Source: Clostridiales bacterium
Lineage (GTDB): Bacteria > Bacillota > Clostridia > Christensenellales > Aristaeellaceae
DNA length: 58,942 nucleotides
Assembly: GCA_015056325.1 (NCBI GenBank)
Contig: SVGL01000015.1
Span: 1 to 58,942, forward strand
Reading direction: 5' to 3'
Shown in pieces: positions 33,310-42,540 of the stretch; the stretch's first letter is position 1; each line of letters opens with the position of its first letter. The notes beneath the pieces were generated by a model, which worked only from the letters and a program-made list of their open reading frames with translations, did no database searches and had not been told where the DNA came from. Both the position numbers and the translations under genes were made by a program.

Positions 33310-36300
33310 TTACAATGCAAACGCCTTCGTCAGACTGATGCTGTACAGGTACCGCTCCTTCACCGGCAGCCCCGTAATTCTCTCCAGCGCCGCGGCGTAC
33401 CAGCCAATCTGCCCCTGATACCGCTGCATAAACGCTTCCTCGTCGGTGATGCGGTCGGTCTTGTAATCCACCAGCACCCAGGCGCCGTCCTCCAGGAAGG
33501 CGCAGTCGATCACGCCCTGCAATATGGTGCCCCGTTCGTCCATCACCAGGTTGAAGGCCCACTCCCGCTGTACGCGGGGGCTGCGGAGCATCCGCTGGCC
33601 CAGGGAGCTGCCGAAGAAGTCCGCCACGCCCTTCAGGTAGAGCTGCATGACCTCCTGGTAGGTAAATATCTCCCGGTCGGCCATGTCGTGGATGGCCTCC
33701 TTGACCGCACCGTAGAGGCTGCCCGCGCCCCGCATTTTTTCCAGCGGAATCAGCGACAGCGCCCGGTGCATCAGCGTACCCCGCTCGGCGCCGGTGACGA
33801 CGCGCTCCTCCATGAACGCCGGCCGGCTGGGCAGTTCGGACATCCGCAGGGGCGAAACAATCTCTTCCTCCACGCGCTTGGTGGATTCGTCTTCCTCGGC
33901 GTCGGTCAGCGGCAGCGGATCACCCGTCGCAGCCTTCTTGGCAATCGCAGAGACGGAGGTCTTGATGGGCATGCCAGCGTTTTCCGCAGGGGTCTCCCAG
34001 GTGGAGAAATTCCCCTCGACAGGTGCGTTCAAGATCGTCCGCAGGTAGCCGGTAACCTCCCGTTTGTCCACAGAGTTATCCACAGCCACGCCGTTCAGAT
34101 CGCTCCAAGCCCGGATTTTCCATGGGTTTTCCGCCTGTGGATCATCTGTGGATAAGTCACTCTTTTCTGTGGAAATCGCCTGCATTACCCAGTCGGTCAT
34201 GGAGCGTGCATTCCACACGGCATAATCGCTCGCGGGCAGATTCCACACATCGCGCTGGCTCTCCTTGCAGCAGCCGACCATGATGAGGCGCTCCCTGGCG
34301 CGGGTCATGGCGACGTAAAGCAGGCGCGCCCGCTCAGCCTTTTCATCCAGCTCGCGCTGCACCTTGAAGGCCGCATCGGCGATGGTCTTGCGCTTGATGC
34401 GCAGCTCCCGGTTGACGTAGGGCATCGCGACGCCGAGCCTCGTGTGCATCAGCAGCTCGCCGCGGAAGGGCTTATGCAGCCCGCCGCTCATCTGCATCAG
34501 GAACACCACCGGAAACTCGAGGCCCTTCGATTTATGCATCGTCATGATGCGCAGCAGGTTCTCGTTCTCGCCCAGCATCTTCGCGGACATCTTGTCATCC
34601 CCGGCGGATTGCTCGTCCGTCAGCCGCAGGAATTCACTGAGAGTCTCGCCGCCGTCCTGCTCGAATTGTGCTGCCCGCTGGTAGAGCATCCGCAGATTCG
34701 CCTGCCGCAGCTCGCCCTTCGGGAGTGCGCCGACGGCCGCGTAGTACCCGCCGTGCTGCATCACCCGCCAGATGAAGTCCGACAATCGCATGGTTTCCGC
34801 TTCGAACCCCCAGGTTTCCAGCTGGCTTCGGATGCTCCGGCACTTCGCCGGCAGCAGACCTTCCTGCGTGCAGATTTCGTTGAATGCCTCATAAAACGGC
34901 ACATTCCGCCCGGTTTTTGCCATGCGGATGGCAGCAAGCTCGCTGTCCGTGAGCGAAAACGGCGGCATCTTCAGCGCTGACAACAGCGGAATATCCTGCA
35001 GCGGGTTGTCGAAGACGCTCAGCAGCGCCTTCATCGCCCGAACCTCCGGCAGGTCAAAGAAGGCTGCCGCGCCGTCGTAGAACACCGGGATGCCCGCCCT
35101 GCTCAGTAGCTCCACCAGCTTCGGCGCGGTGTTGGACGCCGCCGCCAGCAGGATCACCATGTCCCGGTAGGTGTAATTGCGCACGCCGTTTCCATCGTCG
35201 AAAGGCGTGTTCAGCAGATCCTGAATGCGCTCGATGACCACCTGCGCCTCAGCTTCCAGGGCTTCGACCGCCTCGCCATCCTCATTGGCCGACACATCCA
35301 GCAGATGCATCTCCACTGGCGGGTCGTTCTCCGTATCCCGCCCGCAGATCAGCTCATCCAGCGGCTCGTAGGTCAGCTCGGTCACATTGGGCCGCATCGC
35401 CTTGCGGAAGACCTCATTTGTGGCCTCCAGTACGTTATAGCGGCTGCGGAAGTTTTTCTGTAAGATGATCCGACGGTATTTCGCGTCCAGATCATCTGAA
35501 TACGTGCGCAGGCGCTCCATAAACAGCGTCGGATCGGCCTTGCGGAAGCGATAAATGGACTGCTTCACGTCGCCGACCATGAACATTACGTTGTCGTCGT
35601 TATGGATCGCCTGCAGAATCGCGTCCTGAATCTGGCTCACATCCTGGCACTCGTCCACAAAGATATGGTCGTACTCAGCCTGCATTTGTGCCCGCAGCGC
35701 CGGGTCGGACAGCACCTGCATGGTAAACTGCTCCATGTCGGAGAAGTCAATGAGGTGCTTTTCAGCCTTTTTCGCCAGGAACGCGGCGTGAGTTGCCTTC
35801 GTCAGCGCTGAAAGACCCCGCAAATGCCGGCCCATCATACCCATTTCACGGCTGATTTGCTGCTCATCGAGGGTCAGATTCTCCCGGATTTCCTTCACCA
35901 TTTCAGTGATTTTCTTGCGCTGCCTGGAAATCCGCTCGCTCCAATCCTTCTCTGCATCGCTCAGCCCGCGGATGGATTTTGCCTTCCCGAGGCTGAAGCC
36001 ATCCAACAAATTCAGAAGCTCATCCAGGCTGCAATGTTCCACGTGGAACAATTTTTCGCAGACGATTTCATCCGAGGTAAGGGTTTCACGGCGGGCTTCC
36101 ACCGCGTTGGGCTCGGAAAACATATTCCGCATGGCCTGCAAAATCGCCGGGATTCCCTGCAGCTGCAGTTTTGCATGCTGCAAAAGCACCTGCACCCAAG
36201 GGTGTGAATCATAATCCGTCGTTTTTACCCCGCTGACTGCCTGGTCGAGCCACTTAAACGGCTCCGGCAGCGACATCAGAAAATCGTACAGCTGCACAGT

Positions 36301-36795
36301 CATTTCCTGCAGGTGAGGCTGATCCCAGGCATACGCCAGCTCAAAAAAGTCCGGATCGTCCCGCTTTTCAAGCAGGTCGTTGAAAGCCTCCAGCCATGCG
36401 GCCTCAAAGAGGGACTTGCGCATCTGATCTTCGCAGGGGCGTACCATCGGATCAATGCCAACCGCCTGGAAATTGTTGCGCAGCACCTTCTGACAGAAAG
36501 CATGAATCGTCGAAATCTCGGTGGACTCCAGCTCGTCCAGTGCACGCCCGAAGGTATCGGGGGCAGAGGCGGCCTCCCTGATGAGCCGCTTGTTCAGGCG
36601 CTGGCGCATTTCCGCCGCCGCAGCCTTGGTGAAAGTGACGATCAGCATGCGATCCAGGTGGAACCCACCCCGGATCAGCTGCACGATGCGCTCCACCAGC
36701 ACCGCCGTCTTACCGGAGCCCGCCGCCGCGCTGACCAATATGGTGTTGTTGCTGGCGTCGATCGCCTGCAGCTGTTGTGTAGTCCAGACCGGCAT
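33310..36795 (-). CDS. addA: ATP-dependent helicase/nuclease subunit A
   Basis: The 1161-residue protein is close to the usual AddA length. It has the UvrD-like Walker A AAAGSGKTAVL near residue 23, FVDECQDVSQIQD near 372 and TMHKSKGLEFP near 755. The C-terminal RecB-type nuclease motif is GVIDCAF...VDYKTDR near 1105-1125. With AddB it processes double-strand breaks up to Chi. The partner addB is not adjacent, which is unusual because the two are normally paired. The gene contains a variant parS near its 5' end and a small group of DnaA boxes (34064-34176). Confidence 0.93.
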   Translation of the reverse strand: MPVWTTQQLQAIDASNNTILVSAAAGSGKTAVLVERIVQLIRGGFHLDRMLIVTFTKAAAAEMRQRLNKRLIREAASAPDTFGRALDELESTEISTIHAFCQKVLRNNFQAVGIDPMVRPCEDQMRKSLFEAAWLEAFNDLLEKRDDPDFFELAYAWDQPHLQEMTVQLYDFLMSLPEPFKWLDQAVSGVKTTDYDSHPWVQVLLQHAKLQLQGIPAILQAMRNMFSEPNAVEARRETLTSDEIVCEKLFHVEHCSLDELLNLLDGFSLGKAKSIRGLSDAEKDWSERISRQRKKITEMVKEIRENLTLDEQQISREMGMMGRHLRGLSALTKATHAAFLAKKAEKHLIDFSDMEQFTMQVLSDPALRAQMQAEYDHIFVDECQDVSQIQDAILQAIHNDDNVMFMVGDVKQSIYRFRKADPTLFMERLRTYSDDLDAKYRRIILQKNFRSRYNVLEATNEVFRKAMRPNVTELTYEPLDELICGRDTENDPPVEMHLLDVSANEDGEAVEALEAEAQVVIERIQDLLNTPFDDGNGVRNYTYRDMVILLAAASNTAPKLVELLSRAGIPVFYDGAAAFFDLPEVRAMKALLSVFDNPLQDIPLLSALKMPPFSLTDSELAAIRMAKTGRNVPFYEAFNEICTQEGLLPAKCRSIRSQLETWGFEAETMRLSDFIWRVMQHGGYYAAVGALPKGELRQANLRMLYQRAAQFEQDGGETLSEFLRLTDEQSAGDDKMSAKMLGENENLLRIMTMHKSKGLEFPVVFLMQMSGGLHKPFRGELLMHTRLGVAMPYVNRELRIKRKTIADAAFKVQRELDEKAERARLLYVAMTRARERLIMVGCCKESQRDVWNLPASDYAVWNARSMTDWVMQAISTEKSDLSTDDPQAENPWKIRAWSDLNGVAVDNSVDKREVTGYLRTILNAPVEGNFSTWETPAENAGMPIKTSVSAIAKKAATGDPLPLTDAEEDESTKRVEEEIVSPLRMSELPSRPAFMEERVVTGAERGTLMHRALSLIPLEKMRGAGSLYGAVKEAIHDMADREIFTYQEVMQLYLKGVADFFGSSLGQRMLRSPRVQREWAFNLVMDERGTILQGVIDCAFLEDGAWVLVDYKTDRITDEEAFMQRYQGQIGWYAAALERITGLPVKERYLYSISLTKAFAL
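34064..34155. other. intragenic DnaA-box group in addA
   Basis: Perfect boxes occur at 34076-34084 and, inverted, at 34147-34155. One-mismatch boxes are at 34064-34072 and 34136-34144, with a weaker one at 34168. Confidence 0.55.
36035..36050. other. variant parS site inside addA
   Basis: TGTTCCACGTGGAACA is a perfect palindrome differing from consensus parS at two symmetrical bases. It encodes LFHVEH. Confidence 0.75.
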
Positions 36796-37042
36796 AGCGC
36801 TCGCCCCCTTTCATGCCCCTATTTTACCACAGACCGCTCATTTCGTAAATGTTTCACGTGAAACAATGAGATGATTTTCAATAAATTCGATGATATATAT
36901 ATTTTAATCACTATCATATCATCTGAAACCGTCGATTTCAGCGGTCTTTTTTACTCATTCTTGCTCATTTAGCCGCAAGATCTAACAACATGACCCCTTC
37001 CACATTTAGCAAGTCGTTGAAGCCATTTTACTGCCAAATACA
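36796..37042. other. addA-recF intergenic region with AT-rich segment
   Basis: There is no gene. It holds the addA ribosome site, a perfect parS, an AT-rich tract at about 36870-36920 and a weak hairpin with a T run (ACCG/CGGT near 36930). Confidence 0.6.
36850..36865. other. parS site (ParB binding), perfect
   Basis: TGTTTCACGTGAAACA lies in the intergenic region just upstream of addA. Confidence 0.92.
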
Positions 37043-37079
37043 GAAAAAGCCCGGAAGACGCAGCATTTCGTCCTCCGGG
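37043..37079 (-). terminator. terminator of recF
   Basis: An 11-bp stem CCCGGAGGACG/CGTCTTCCGGG and CTTTTT tail on the minus strand. Confidence 0.85.
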
Positions 37080-37103
37080 TTATTATATTTATATCAGTAT
37101 CGC

Positions 37104-38276
37104 TTACAAATCGAGATCATCGAGCATTTCTTCAGTTGTCGGTACAGCAGAGCCGGCAGAAGCCTCCGTCACATGACCGAAACCTGCCGCATCCATGTAC
37201 ACCTGATAGCTGCGGCGCTCACGGCATCCCTCCAGGTCACTCTCATCGGTGCAGGTGATGAAGGTCTGCACGCCGCTGATCTCCTCCAGCAGGCGAGTGC
37301 GACGGGTCATGTCCAGCTCGGACATCACGTCGTCCAGGAGGAGGATGGGCGCCTCGCCGGTTTCGCCGCGGAAAACCTCCAGCTGGGCGAGCTTCATGCT
37401 CAGCGCGGCTGTGCGGATTTGTCCCTGGGAAGCGAATACCTTCATCTCCCGGCCCTTGAGGGTCAGCAGGATGTCCTCGCGGTGAATGCCGAAGCTGGTG
37501 CTGCCGCGGAAGACGTCCTCCTGGCGGCCGGACTTCAGCTCGCTGGCGGCATACGCGGCAATGTCCTCTCCCTCAGGCACGCAGCACTCGTACTCCATCC
37601 TGAATTCCTCGTACTCGCGGCCGCTGATGGAGGCGTACTTCTCTCCAGCGATGAATGCAGTATGGCTGACCATCCGGCGGCGCAGCGGGATGACCACCGC
37701 GCACTGGGCAGCCATGGCCTCCTCGAAGGCGTCCATCATGGCGGCATCGAGCCGCGCGCCCTTTTTTGCCTCGCGGAGGAGGGCATTGCGCTGATCGAGG
37801 GCCTTCTGGTACTGCTGCAGCGCTGTAAAATATGCGGTGCTCAGCTGAGAAAGCATCATATCCAGGTAGCGGCGGCGGATGGACGGGCCCTCCTTGACGA
37901 GCATCAGATCCTCCGGGGAGAAGATGACGCACTGGACGTGGCCCATCAGGTCGCTGAGGCGGTTTGCCCGCTTTCGATCCACGAAGACGGACTTCTTTTT
38001 TCCGTCGTTCGGGGTCAGCTTGACCTGGATGTCCATGCGGGTGCTGCTCTTTTGCAGCTGCACGCCTACTGCGGCGAAGTCTGCGCCCTTGCTGACGACC
38101 TCTTTATCCTGAGACGTGCGATGGCTCCGGCCCAGGGCGCAGTAGTGAATGGCTTCCAGCAGGTTGGTCTTGCCCGAACCATTCTGACCGAAGAGAATAT
38201 TCACCCCTGGATGGGGATTAATCTCCAGCTCCTGATAGTTGCGGAAGTCCCTCAATTTTAATGATTGTATCATCAT
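37104..38276 (-). CDS. recF: DNA replication and repair protein RecF
   Basis: The 390-residue SMC-like ATPase begins with LKLRDFRNYQ and carries Walker A GQNGSGKTNLLEAI near residue 31, IFSPEDLMLVKEGPS RecF signature near 115, and the ABC/Walker B region LLLDDVMSELD near 318. It loads RecA at gaps. It lies directly downstream of dnaN, the conserved order, but gyrB does not follow. Confidence 0.95.
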   Translation of the reverse strand: MMIQSLKLRDFRNYQELEINPHPGVNILFGQNGSGKTNLLEAIHYCALGRSHRTSQDKEVVSKGADFAAVGVQLQKSSTRMDIQVKLTPNDGKKKSVFVDRKRANRLSDLMGHVQCVIFSPEDLMLVKEGPSIRRRYLDMMLSQLSTAYFTALQQYQKALDQRNALLREAKKGARLDAAMMDAFEEAMAAQCAVVIPLRRRMVSHTAFIAGEKYASISGREYEEFRMEYECCVPEGEDIAAYAASELKSGRQEDVFRGSTSFGIHREDILLTLKGREMKVFASQGQIRTAALSMKLAQLEVFRGETGEAPILLLDDVMSELDMTRRTRLLEEISGVQTFITCTDESDLEGCRERRSYQVYMDAAGFGHVTEASAGSAVPTTEEMLDDLDL

Positions 38277-38423
38277 ATTCGTTATACCAATAAAACAGGA
38301 TACAGGCTTATTTCATCCTGTATCCATTAAGTCGGCCATCCCTCGGCACAAGACCGAGTACTGGCTACGCTCTGCCAATGCAAGCATTGGCTATCGCTAG
38401 TCGGGCTGACGCCCGACCAAAAT
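38277..38423. other. dnaN-recF spacer with stacked hairpins
   Basis: There is no gene. Four hairpins lie in 147 bp: GGATACAGG/CCTGTATCC, CTCGG/CCGAG, GCCAATGC/GCATTGGC and GTCGGGC/GCCCGAC. They could attenuate transcription from dnaN into recF. Confidence 0.55.
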
Positions 38424-39539
38424 TTAAGAGAAAACGCGCACCGGCAGTATCAGGTACAGGTACTGATCGCCGTCGATGGGGCTGACCACGCAGGGGCTGA
38501 CGTTGGAGTTGAAGTGCATGCACAGCTCGTCATCGGTGATGTTGCGGATGACATCAGTGATGTACTTGGCGTTGAAGGCGATCTCGATGGGGTCGCCGGT
38601 GAGGGTCGCGTCCAGCTCCTCCAGCACGTCGCCCAGCTCGGCATTGGAGGTGATGGCCAGGGTATCACCGTTCATGGACATGCGGATGAGGTTGTTCTTG
38701 CCCTCTCGCGCCATCAGGGACGCACGGTCGATGGCGCTCTGCACACCCACGCGATCCGCCTTCACCACGGTCTTGAAGCTCAGGGGCAGGATGCGGCGGT
38801 AGTCGATGTACTCGCCGGCCAGCAGCACGGTGGACAGCTTGGTGTTGCCGAACCTGGCCTGCATGCGGGTCTTGTCAATCAGCAGCGTGCAGTCCTCCTC
38901 TTCATCGGCGAGGATCTTCGACAGCTCGTTCAGCACGCGGCCGGGGATGACGGCCTTGAGGGTCTCGACGCCGGCGGGCAGCTCGAAATCCTTCATGACC
39001 TTCTGGATGGCCAGGCGGAAGCCGTCCAGCGCGACCATGCGGGCCTCCTTGGCGGTGACCTCCAGCAGACAGCCGGTCAGGATCTGACGGCTCTCATCGG
39101 TGGCGATGGCGAAGACCACGCGGGAGATCATCTCGCGAAGCTCCTTCTGGGCGATGGCGACGGTGGTGCCGGCGTCCACGGTGGCCATCTCGGGGTATTC
39201 CACCGGGTTCATGCCCGCCAGGTTGGACTTGAAGGACATGCAGCGGATGGCAGCCATGTGGTTGTCGCCCACCTTGATGGTGACCTCGCCGCCGGGGAGC
39301 TTGCGGCACAGCTCAGTGAAGAGCTTGCCGGGCAGGACAGCACGGCCTTCCTCACGGACGTCAGCGCACAGGGCAGTCTCGATGGTCAGGCTGCCGTCGG
39401 AGCAAGTGAGGGTGATACCCTCTTCGTCCGCCTCGATCAGCACACCCTCCAGGATCTGCTTGGGAGGACGGGCCGCCAGCGCGCGGGTCACGGTATTCAG
39501 GCCCTCCAGGAGCTCCTGAACATTCACGGTAAACTGCAT
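38424..39539 (-). CDS. dnaN: DNA polymerase III beta sliding clamp
   Basis: The 371-residue protein starts MQFTVNVQELLEGLNTV and shows the three-domain clamp pattern with NPVEYPEM near residue 128, GVLIEA, LLAGEYIDYRRILP near 260 and a C-terminal LPVRV. The ATG at 39539 has GGAGG upstream; a frame extending upstream lacks one. dnaA, which normally precedes dnaN, is absent; the upstream region instead holds DnaA boxes. Confidence 0.96.
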   Translation of the reverse strand: MQFTVNVQELLEGLNTVTRALAARPPKQILEGVLIEADEEGITLTCSDGSLTIETALCADVREEGRAVLPGKLFTELCRKLPGGEVTIKVGDNHMAAIRCMSFKSNLAGMNPVEYPEMATVDAGTTVAIAQKELREMISRVVFAIATDESRQILTGCLLEVTAKEARMVALDGFRLAIQKVMKDFELPAGVETLKAVIPGRVLNELSKILADEEEDCTLLIDKTRMQARFGNTKLSTVLLAGEYIDYRRILPLSFKTVVKADRVGVQSAIDRASLMAREGKNNLIRMSMNGDTLAITSNAELGDVLEELDATLTGDPIEIAFNAKYITDVIRNITDDELCMHFNSNVSPCVVSPIDGDQYLYLILPVRVFS

Positions 39540-40145
39540 GCAAAAACCTCCAATCGTCAGGGCGTTTCTTTGCCGTATGCATATCCGCCCAAACAAGATA
39601 TAGTAGCTGTAGATATATTATAGTCAGCAGTAGTAGTAGGTGTTGTGGATACTGTGGAAAAGCGGCTGAACCCCATGCAATATCCGGCTTTGCGCCTTTG
39701 GATAAACTGTGGGTAAAGGGGGTGAGTCATCCACATGCCTGTGGAGAAAATCCCATTCCTTGTTATATTCGCGTTTGAAGCACCGGATTCCTGCCATACA
39801 TCGTGCATAGGATGCATATTTTTTGGCCAAAACCGGCGGAAAAACATGTAGATAGTACTTCCTTCATCATCATCCGTTTTGGTTATCCACAAACACACAA
39901 CCTGTGGATAAATCCTGCTGTGGATAGGGAAATACGTCTGAACCTGCCTTTCTTCGCCAAAAGGTGAAGTAATGCACCGCTTGTCCACATCAATTCACTT
40001 TTGGGCACGGGCCAAAGGCGCGGTGTATAGGGGTGAATACGTTCCTTGCAATCTTATTCCTGTTTCCTTGTGGGTTGCTTTTATCCCATAAATATGATAC
40101 CATAGTTTCAACACCCACGCAATAACATTCGAAAGGATGAAACCT
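39540..40145. other. 606-bp origin-like intergenic region upstream of dnaN
   Basis: No gene is seen between dnaN (minus) and the RpiB-like gene (plus). The region holds TATAAT-type sequence for dnaN (39622-39617) and DnaA-box cluster II. It is the point where gene orientation switches. Confidence 0.65.
39644..39989. other. DnaA-box cluster II upstream of dnaN
   Basis: Perfect boxes occur at 39883-39891 (TTATCCACA) and 39903-39911 (TGTGGATAA). One-mismatch boxes are at 39644, 39653, 39697, 39708, 39727, 39740, 39919 and 39981. Orientation is mixed, unlike cluster I. Confidence 0.78.
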
Positions 40146-40778
40146 ATGCGCATTGCTCTGATCAACGAAAATTCCCAGGCCGCCAAGAATCCCATGATCG
40201 AAGCTTCCCTGAAGAAGGTCGTCGAACCCATGGGCCACGAAGTCATCAACTACGGCATGTATTCCGCCGATGACGCCTGCCAGCTCACCTACGTCAAGAT
40301 TGGCCTGCTGGCCTGCATCCTCCTGGAAACCGGCGCGGCGGACTATGTCGTCACCGGCTGCGGCACCGGCGAAGGCGCCATGCTGGCTTGCAACTCCTTC
40401 CCCGGCGTGCTCTGCGGCCACCTGTGCGACCCCTCCGATGGCTACATGTTTGCCCACATCAACGACGGCAACTGTGTCGCCCTGCCCTTCGCCAAGGACT
40501 TCGGCTGGGGCGCCGAGCTCAAGCTGGAGATGATCTTCCAGCAGCTGTTCGGCTTCGGTCATGGCCAGGGCTACCCCAAGGAGCGCGTCATCCCCGAGCA
40601 GCGCAACAAGAAGATCCTCGACGAGGTCAAGAAAGTCACTCATCGCAAGCTGATTGAGATCCTCCACGACATTGATCAGAACTTCCTGCGCGAGACCATC
40701 TCCGGCGAGCACTTCGCGGAGTACTTCTATCCCAACTGCAAGTGCGAGGAAGTCGCCAATTATCTCAAGAGCCTGTAA
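40146..40778 (+). CDS. RpiB/LacAB-family sugar-phosphate isomerase
   Basis: The 210-residue protein has the RpiB/LacA/LacB fold signature: an N-terminal MRIALINEN strand, VTGCGTGEGAMLACN near residue 63 with the reactive Cys and anion loop, and a C-terminal extension (about 150-210) longer than classical RpiB. It probably interconverts an aldose- and a ketose-phosphate. The ATG at 40146 has AAAGGA about nine bases upstream; the ATG three codons earlier is too close to it. It is monocistronic with a terminator. Confidence 0.85.
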   Translation: MRIALINENSQAAKNPMIEASLKKVVEPMGHEVINYGMYSADDACQLTYVKIGLLACILLETGAADYVVTGCGTGEGAMLACNSFPGVLCGHLCDPSDGYMFAHINDGNCVALPFAKDFGWGAELKLEMIFQQLFGFGHGQGYPKERVIPEQRNKKILDEVKKVTHRKLIEILHDIDQNFLRETISGEHFAEYFYPNCKCEEVANYLKSL

Positions 40779-40784
40779 ATAGAA

Positions 40785-40813
40785 AAAGCTCCGCTGTTGC
40801 GGAGCTTTTTTTG
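40785..40813 (+). terminator. terminator of the RpiB-like gene
   Basis: AAGCTCCGC-TGTT-GCGGAGCTT with seven T residues. Confidence 0.88.
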
Positions 40814-40828
40814 TCTGTACGCTGTAAC

Positions 40829-40869
40829 AAACCATCCATCTGCGTGTATATACAAGTGAAAAAACCAAT
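40829..40869 (+). promoter_or_regulatory. orphan copy of the peptide-gene upstream element
   Basis: GCTGTAACAA, CCA, GTGTATATACA and TGAAA occur with exactly the spacing seen at 26878-26918. No gene with a start codon follows in the next 140 bp on this strand. Confidence 0.5.
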
Positions 40870-41007
40870 GAAGACATGGTAACCTACCATCCTTCAACGA
40901 TCATGGTTTTGAACAAAACTTATTTTACGCCGGTGATGGAGGTGAGCACATAGGAAAGACACAAACAAGAACGGCAGATGCATGCTTGGCGAGGGGGAAT
41001 CCTTCCT

Positions 41008-42540
41008 TTACCCGCTCACACCCAGCAGGATGACCGGATCTGACACAGCCTCATACCTCTCGCTGCCCACATAGCCCTTGACCACAATGCGGTACATGCC
41101 TTCGGAAGCCAGATCGCCGGTGTTGGTGAGGCCGTCCCAGGTGAAGGAGCTGCCGGTGGGGTCGAGCTGCTCGGGTCTGGTGCCCTGGCGGGCGCAGATG
41201 CGGCGGATGGTCTTGCCCTCCATGTCCTGGATGGTGATGGCTACCTCACAGGGGAAGGCGTGGAGTACGGTGAAGGTAAGTTCCTCGCCGTCTTCCGGGG
41301 CAAAAAAGCTGGGGGCTGTGATGCTGAGCATCGGGTCACCGCTGTTCGGCGGTACGCACAGCACCTGGGACGCTGCCACGGAGGGTACGCCCCGCTCGAT
41401 GGTCAGCAGCTGCAGCAGCACATAGCCGGAAGTACCGGTATCCGCCCGGTTGATGGTGATGGCTCTCTCCTTCATGCCAAGGGTCAGCGTTGCGCCTGGT
41501 TTCAGGTAGGGAGAGAATTCGCCGTTGTTGTCGTAGATGAGCTGCGCGTTGTCGAAATCCCAGCGCCCGCCTCGTTGGTACACCAGCTGGTAGGCCATCT
41601 GTACCCGGCTGACCACGTTGAAGGTGAAATAAGCGGTGGGATCATCTGCAGTAAGCACGTCGGATTCAAAGGATATGCCTTCCACCAGGGCTTCACGGCG
41701 GTATCCGGAATACTGGCTGACATCGTAGGTAAAGAGAGGTTCGCTGCTTTCCTCCGGGTAGGTTCGCACGGTGGATGCACCATGATGGCCCAGCAGATAT
41801 CGTTTGAGCTCGGTGAGGGTGATTTCACCGTCCCGGTTGTCATCGGCGGCAAAGTTGCCCTCGGCGGAAATGGCACGGACCAGCGCACCGGAGAAGTATC
41901 CGGCGCCGGCCAGCTGTTCGCCGTCGATATCCCCGGACCAGAACCAGCTTTCCTCTGCGCCGCCGGAGGAGCAGAGGACCGTGTAATCCCTGCCAGTGAA
42001 GACATTGCTCAGCTGACTTTCGGTTCCCTTGCCCAGCATGGCGCCGGCGTGGCATGCGTCGATGATCAGTACCTTTCGGCCCTGAATCTGATCGAACATG
42101 GTGCGCAGCATATACGCGGAAACGGAGGTTTCCCGTTTTCCATCGGAGAGCAGGAGCGTCATCTGAGCGGAAGTCATGCCTTCCTCCCATACGCCGTGGG
42201 TGGAAAGGTAGAAATAGCTCACATCGTTTTCATCTGCGGCGGAAAATGCGTCCAGGATGGCGGCAGCCAGATCACCCGTGGAGGACAGCCCTTCAGGGCG
42301 GGTCATCAGTACGGAAAAGTCCATCTTGCTGCTGGTGAAGGCCTCTGCCATTCGGTTCACATTGTTGAAGGAAGAGGGTGTTGTATCCGGCTGGCTGAGG
42401 AAGCGGTCGCAGCCCACCAGCAGCGCACGGCTGATGCTGTCGTTGCCCACCACGTAGGGAATGTCAACATTGTCCTGGGCGGAAGCAAAAAAGGGCAGAC
42501 AAAGCCACAGCGCAATCAGCATACACAATGCACGACGCAT
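41008..42540 (-). CDS. secreted metacaspase-like protease with EF-hand and Ig-like C-terminus
   Basis: The 510-residue protein has a signal peptide (about 1-21) and a caspase-fold (C14) domain with catalytic His115 in YFYLSTHG and Cys163 in DACHAG. After the protease comes a perfect EF-hand loop, D233-x-N-x-D-G-x-I-x3-E244, that should bind calcium. Two beta-rich regions follow, the last like the FlgD Ig domain (TWDGLTNTGD near 472). Metacaspases cleave after basic residues and often need calcium, which fits. A secreted form suggests action on envelope or host proteins. No inhibitor gene is recognised nearby. Confidence 0.86.
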   Translation of the reverse strand: MRRALCMLIALWLCLPFFASAQDNVDIPYVVGNDSISRALLVGCDRFLSQPDTTPSSFNNVNRMAEAFTSSKMDFSVLMTRPEGLSSTGDLAAAILDAFSAADENDVSYFYLSTHGVWEEGMTSAQMTLLLSDGKRETSVSAYMLRTMFDQIQGRKVLIIDACHAGAMLGKGTESQLSNVFTGRDYTVLCSSGGAEESWFWSGDIDGEQLAGAGYFSGALVRAISAEGNFAADDNRDGEITLTELKRYLLGHHGASTVRTYPEESSEPLFTYDVSQYSGYRREALVEGISFESDVLTADDPTAYFTFNVVSRVQMAYQLVYQRGGRWDFDNAQLIYDNNGEFSPYLKPGATLTLGMKERAITINRADTGTSGYVLLQLLTIERGVPSVAASQVLCVPPNSGDPMLSITAPSFFAPEDGEELTFTVLHAFPCEVAITIQDMEGKTIRRICARQGTRPEQLDPTGSSFTWDGLTNTGDLASEGMYRIVVKGYVGSERYEAVSDPVILLGVSG

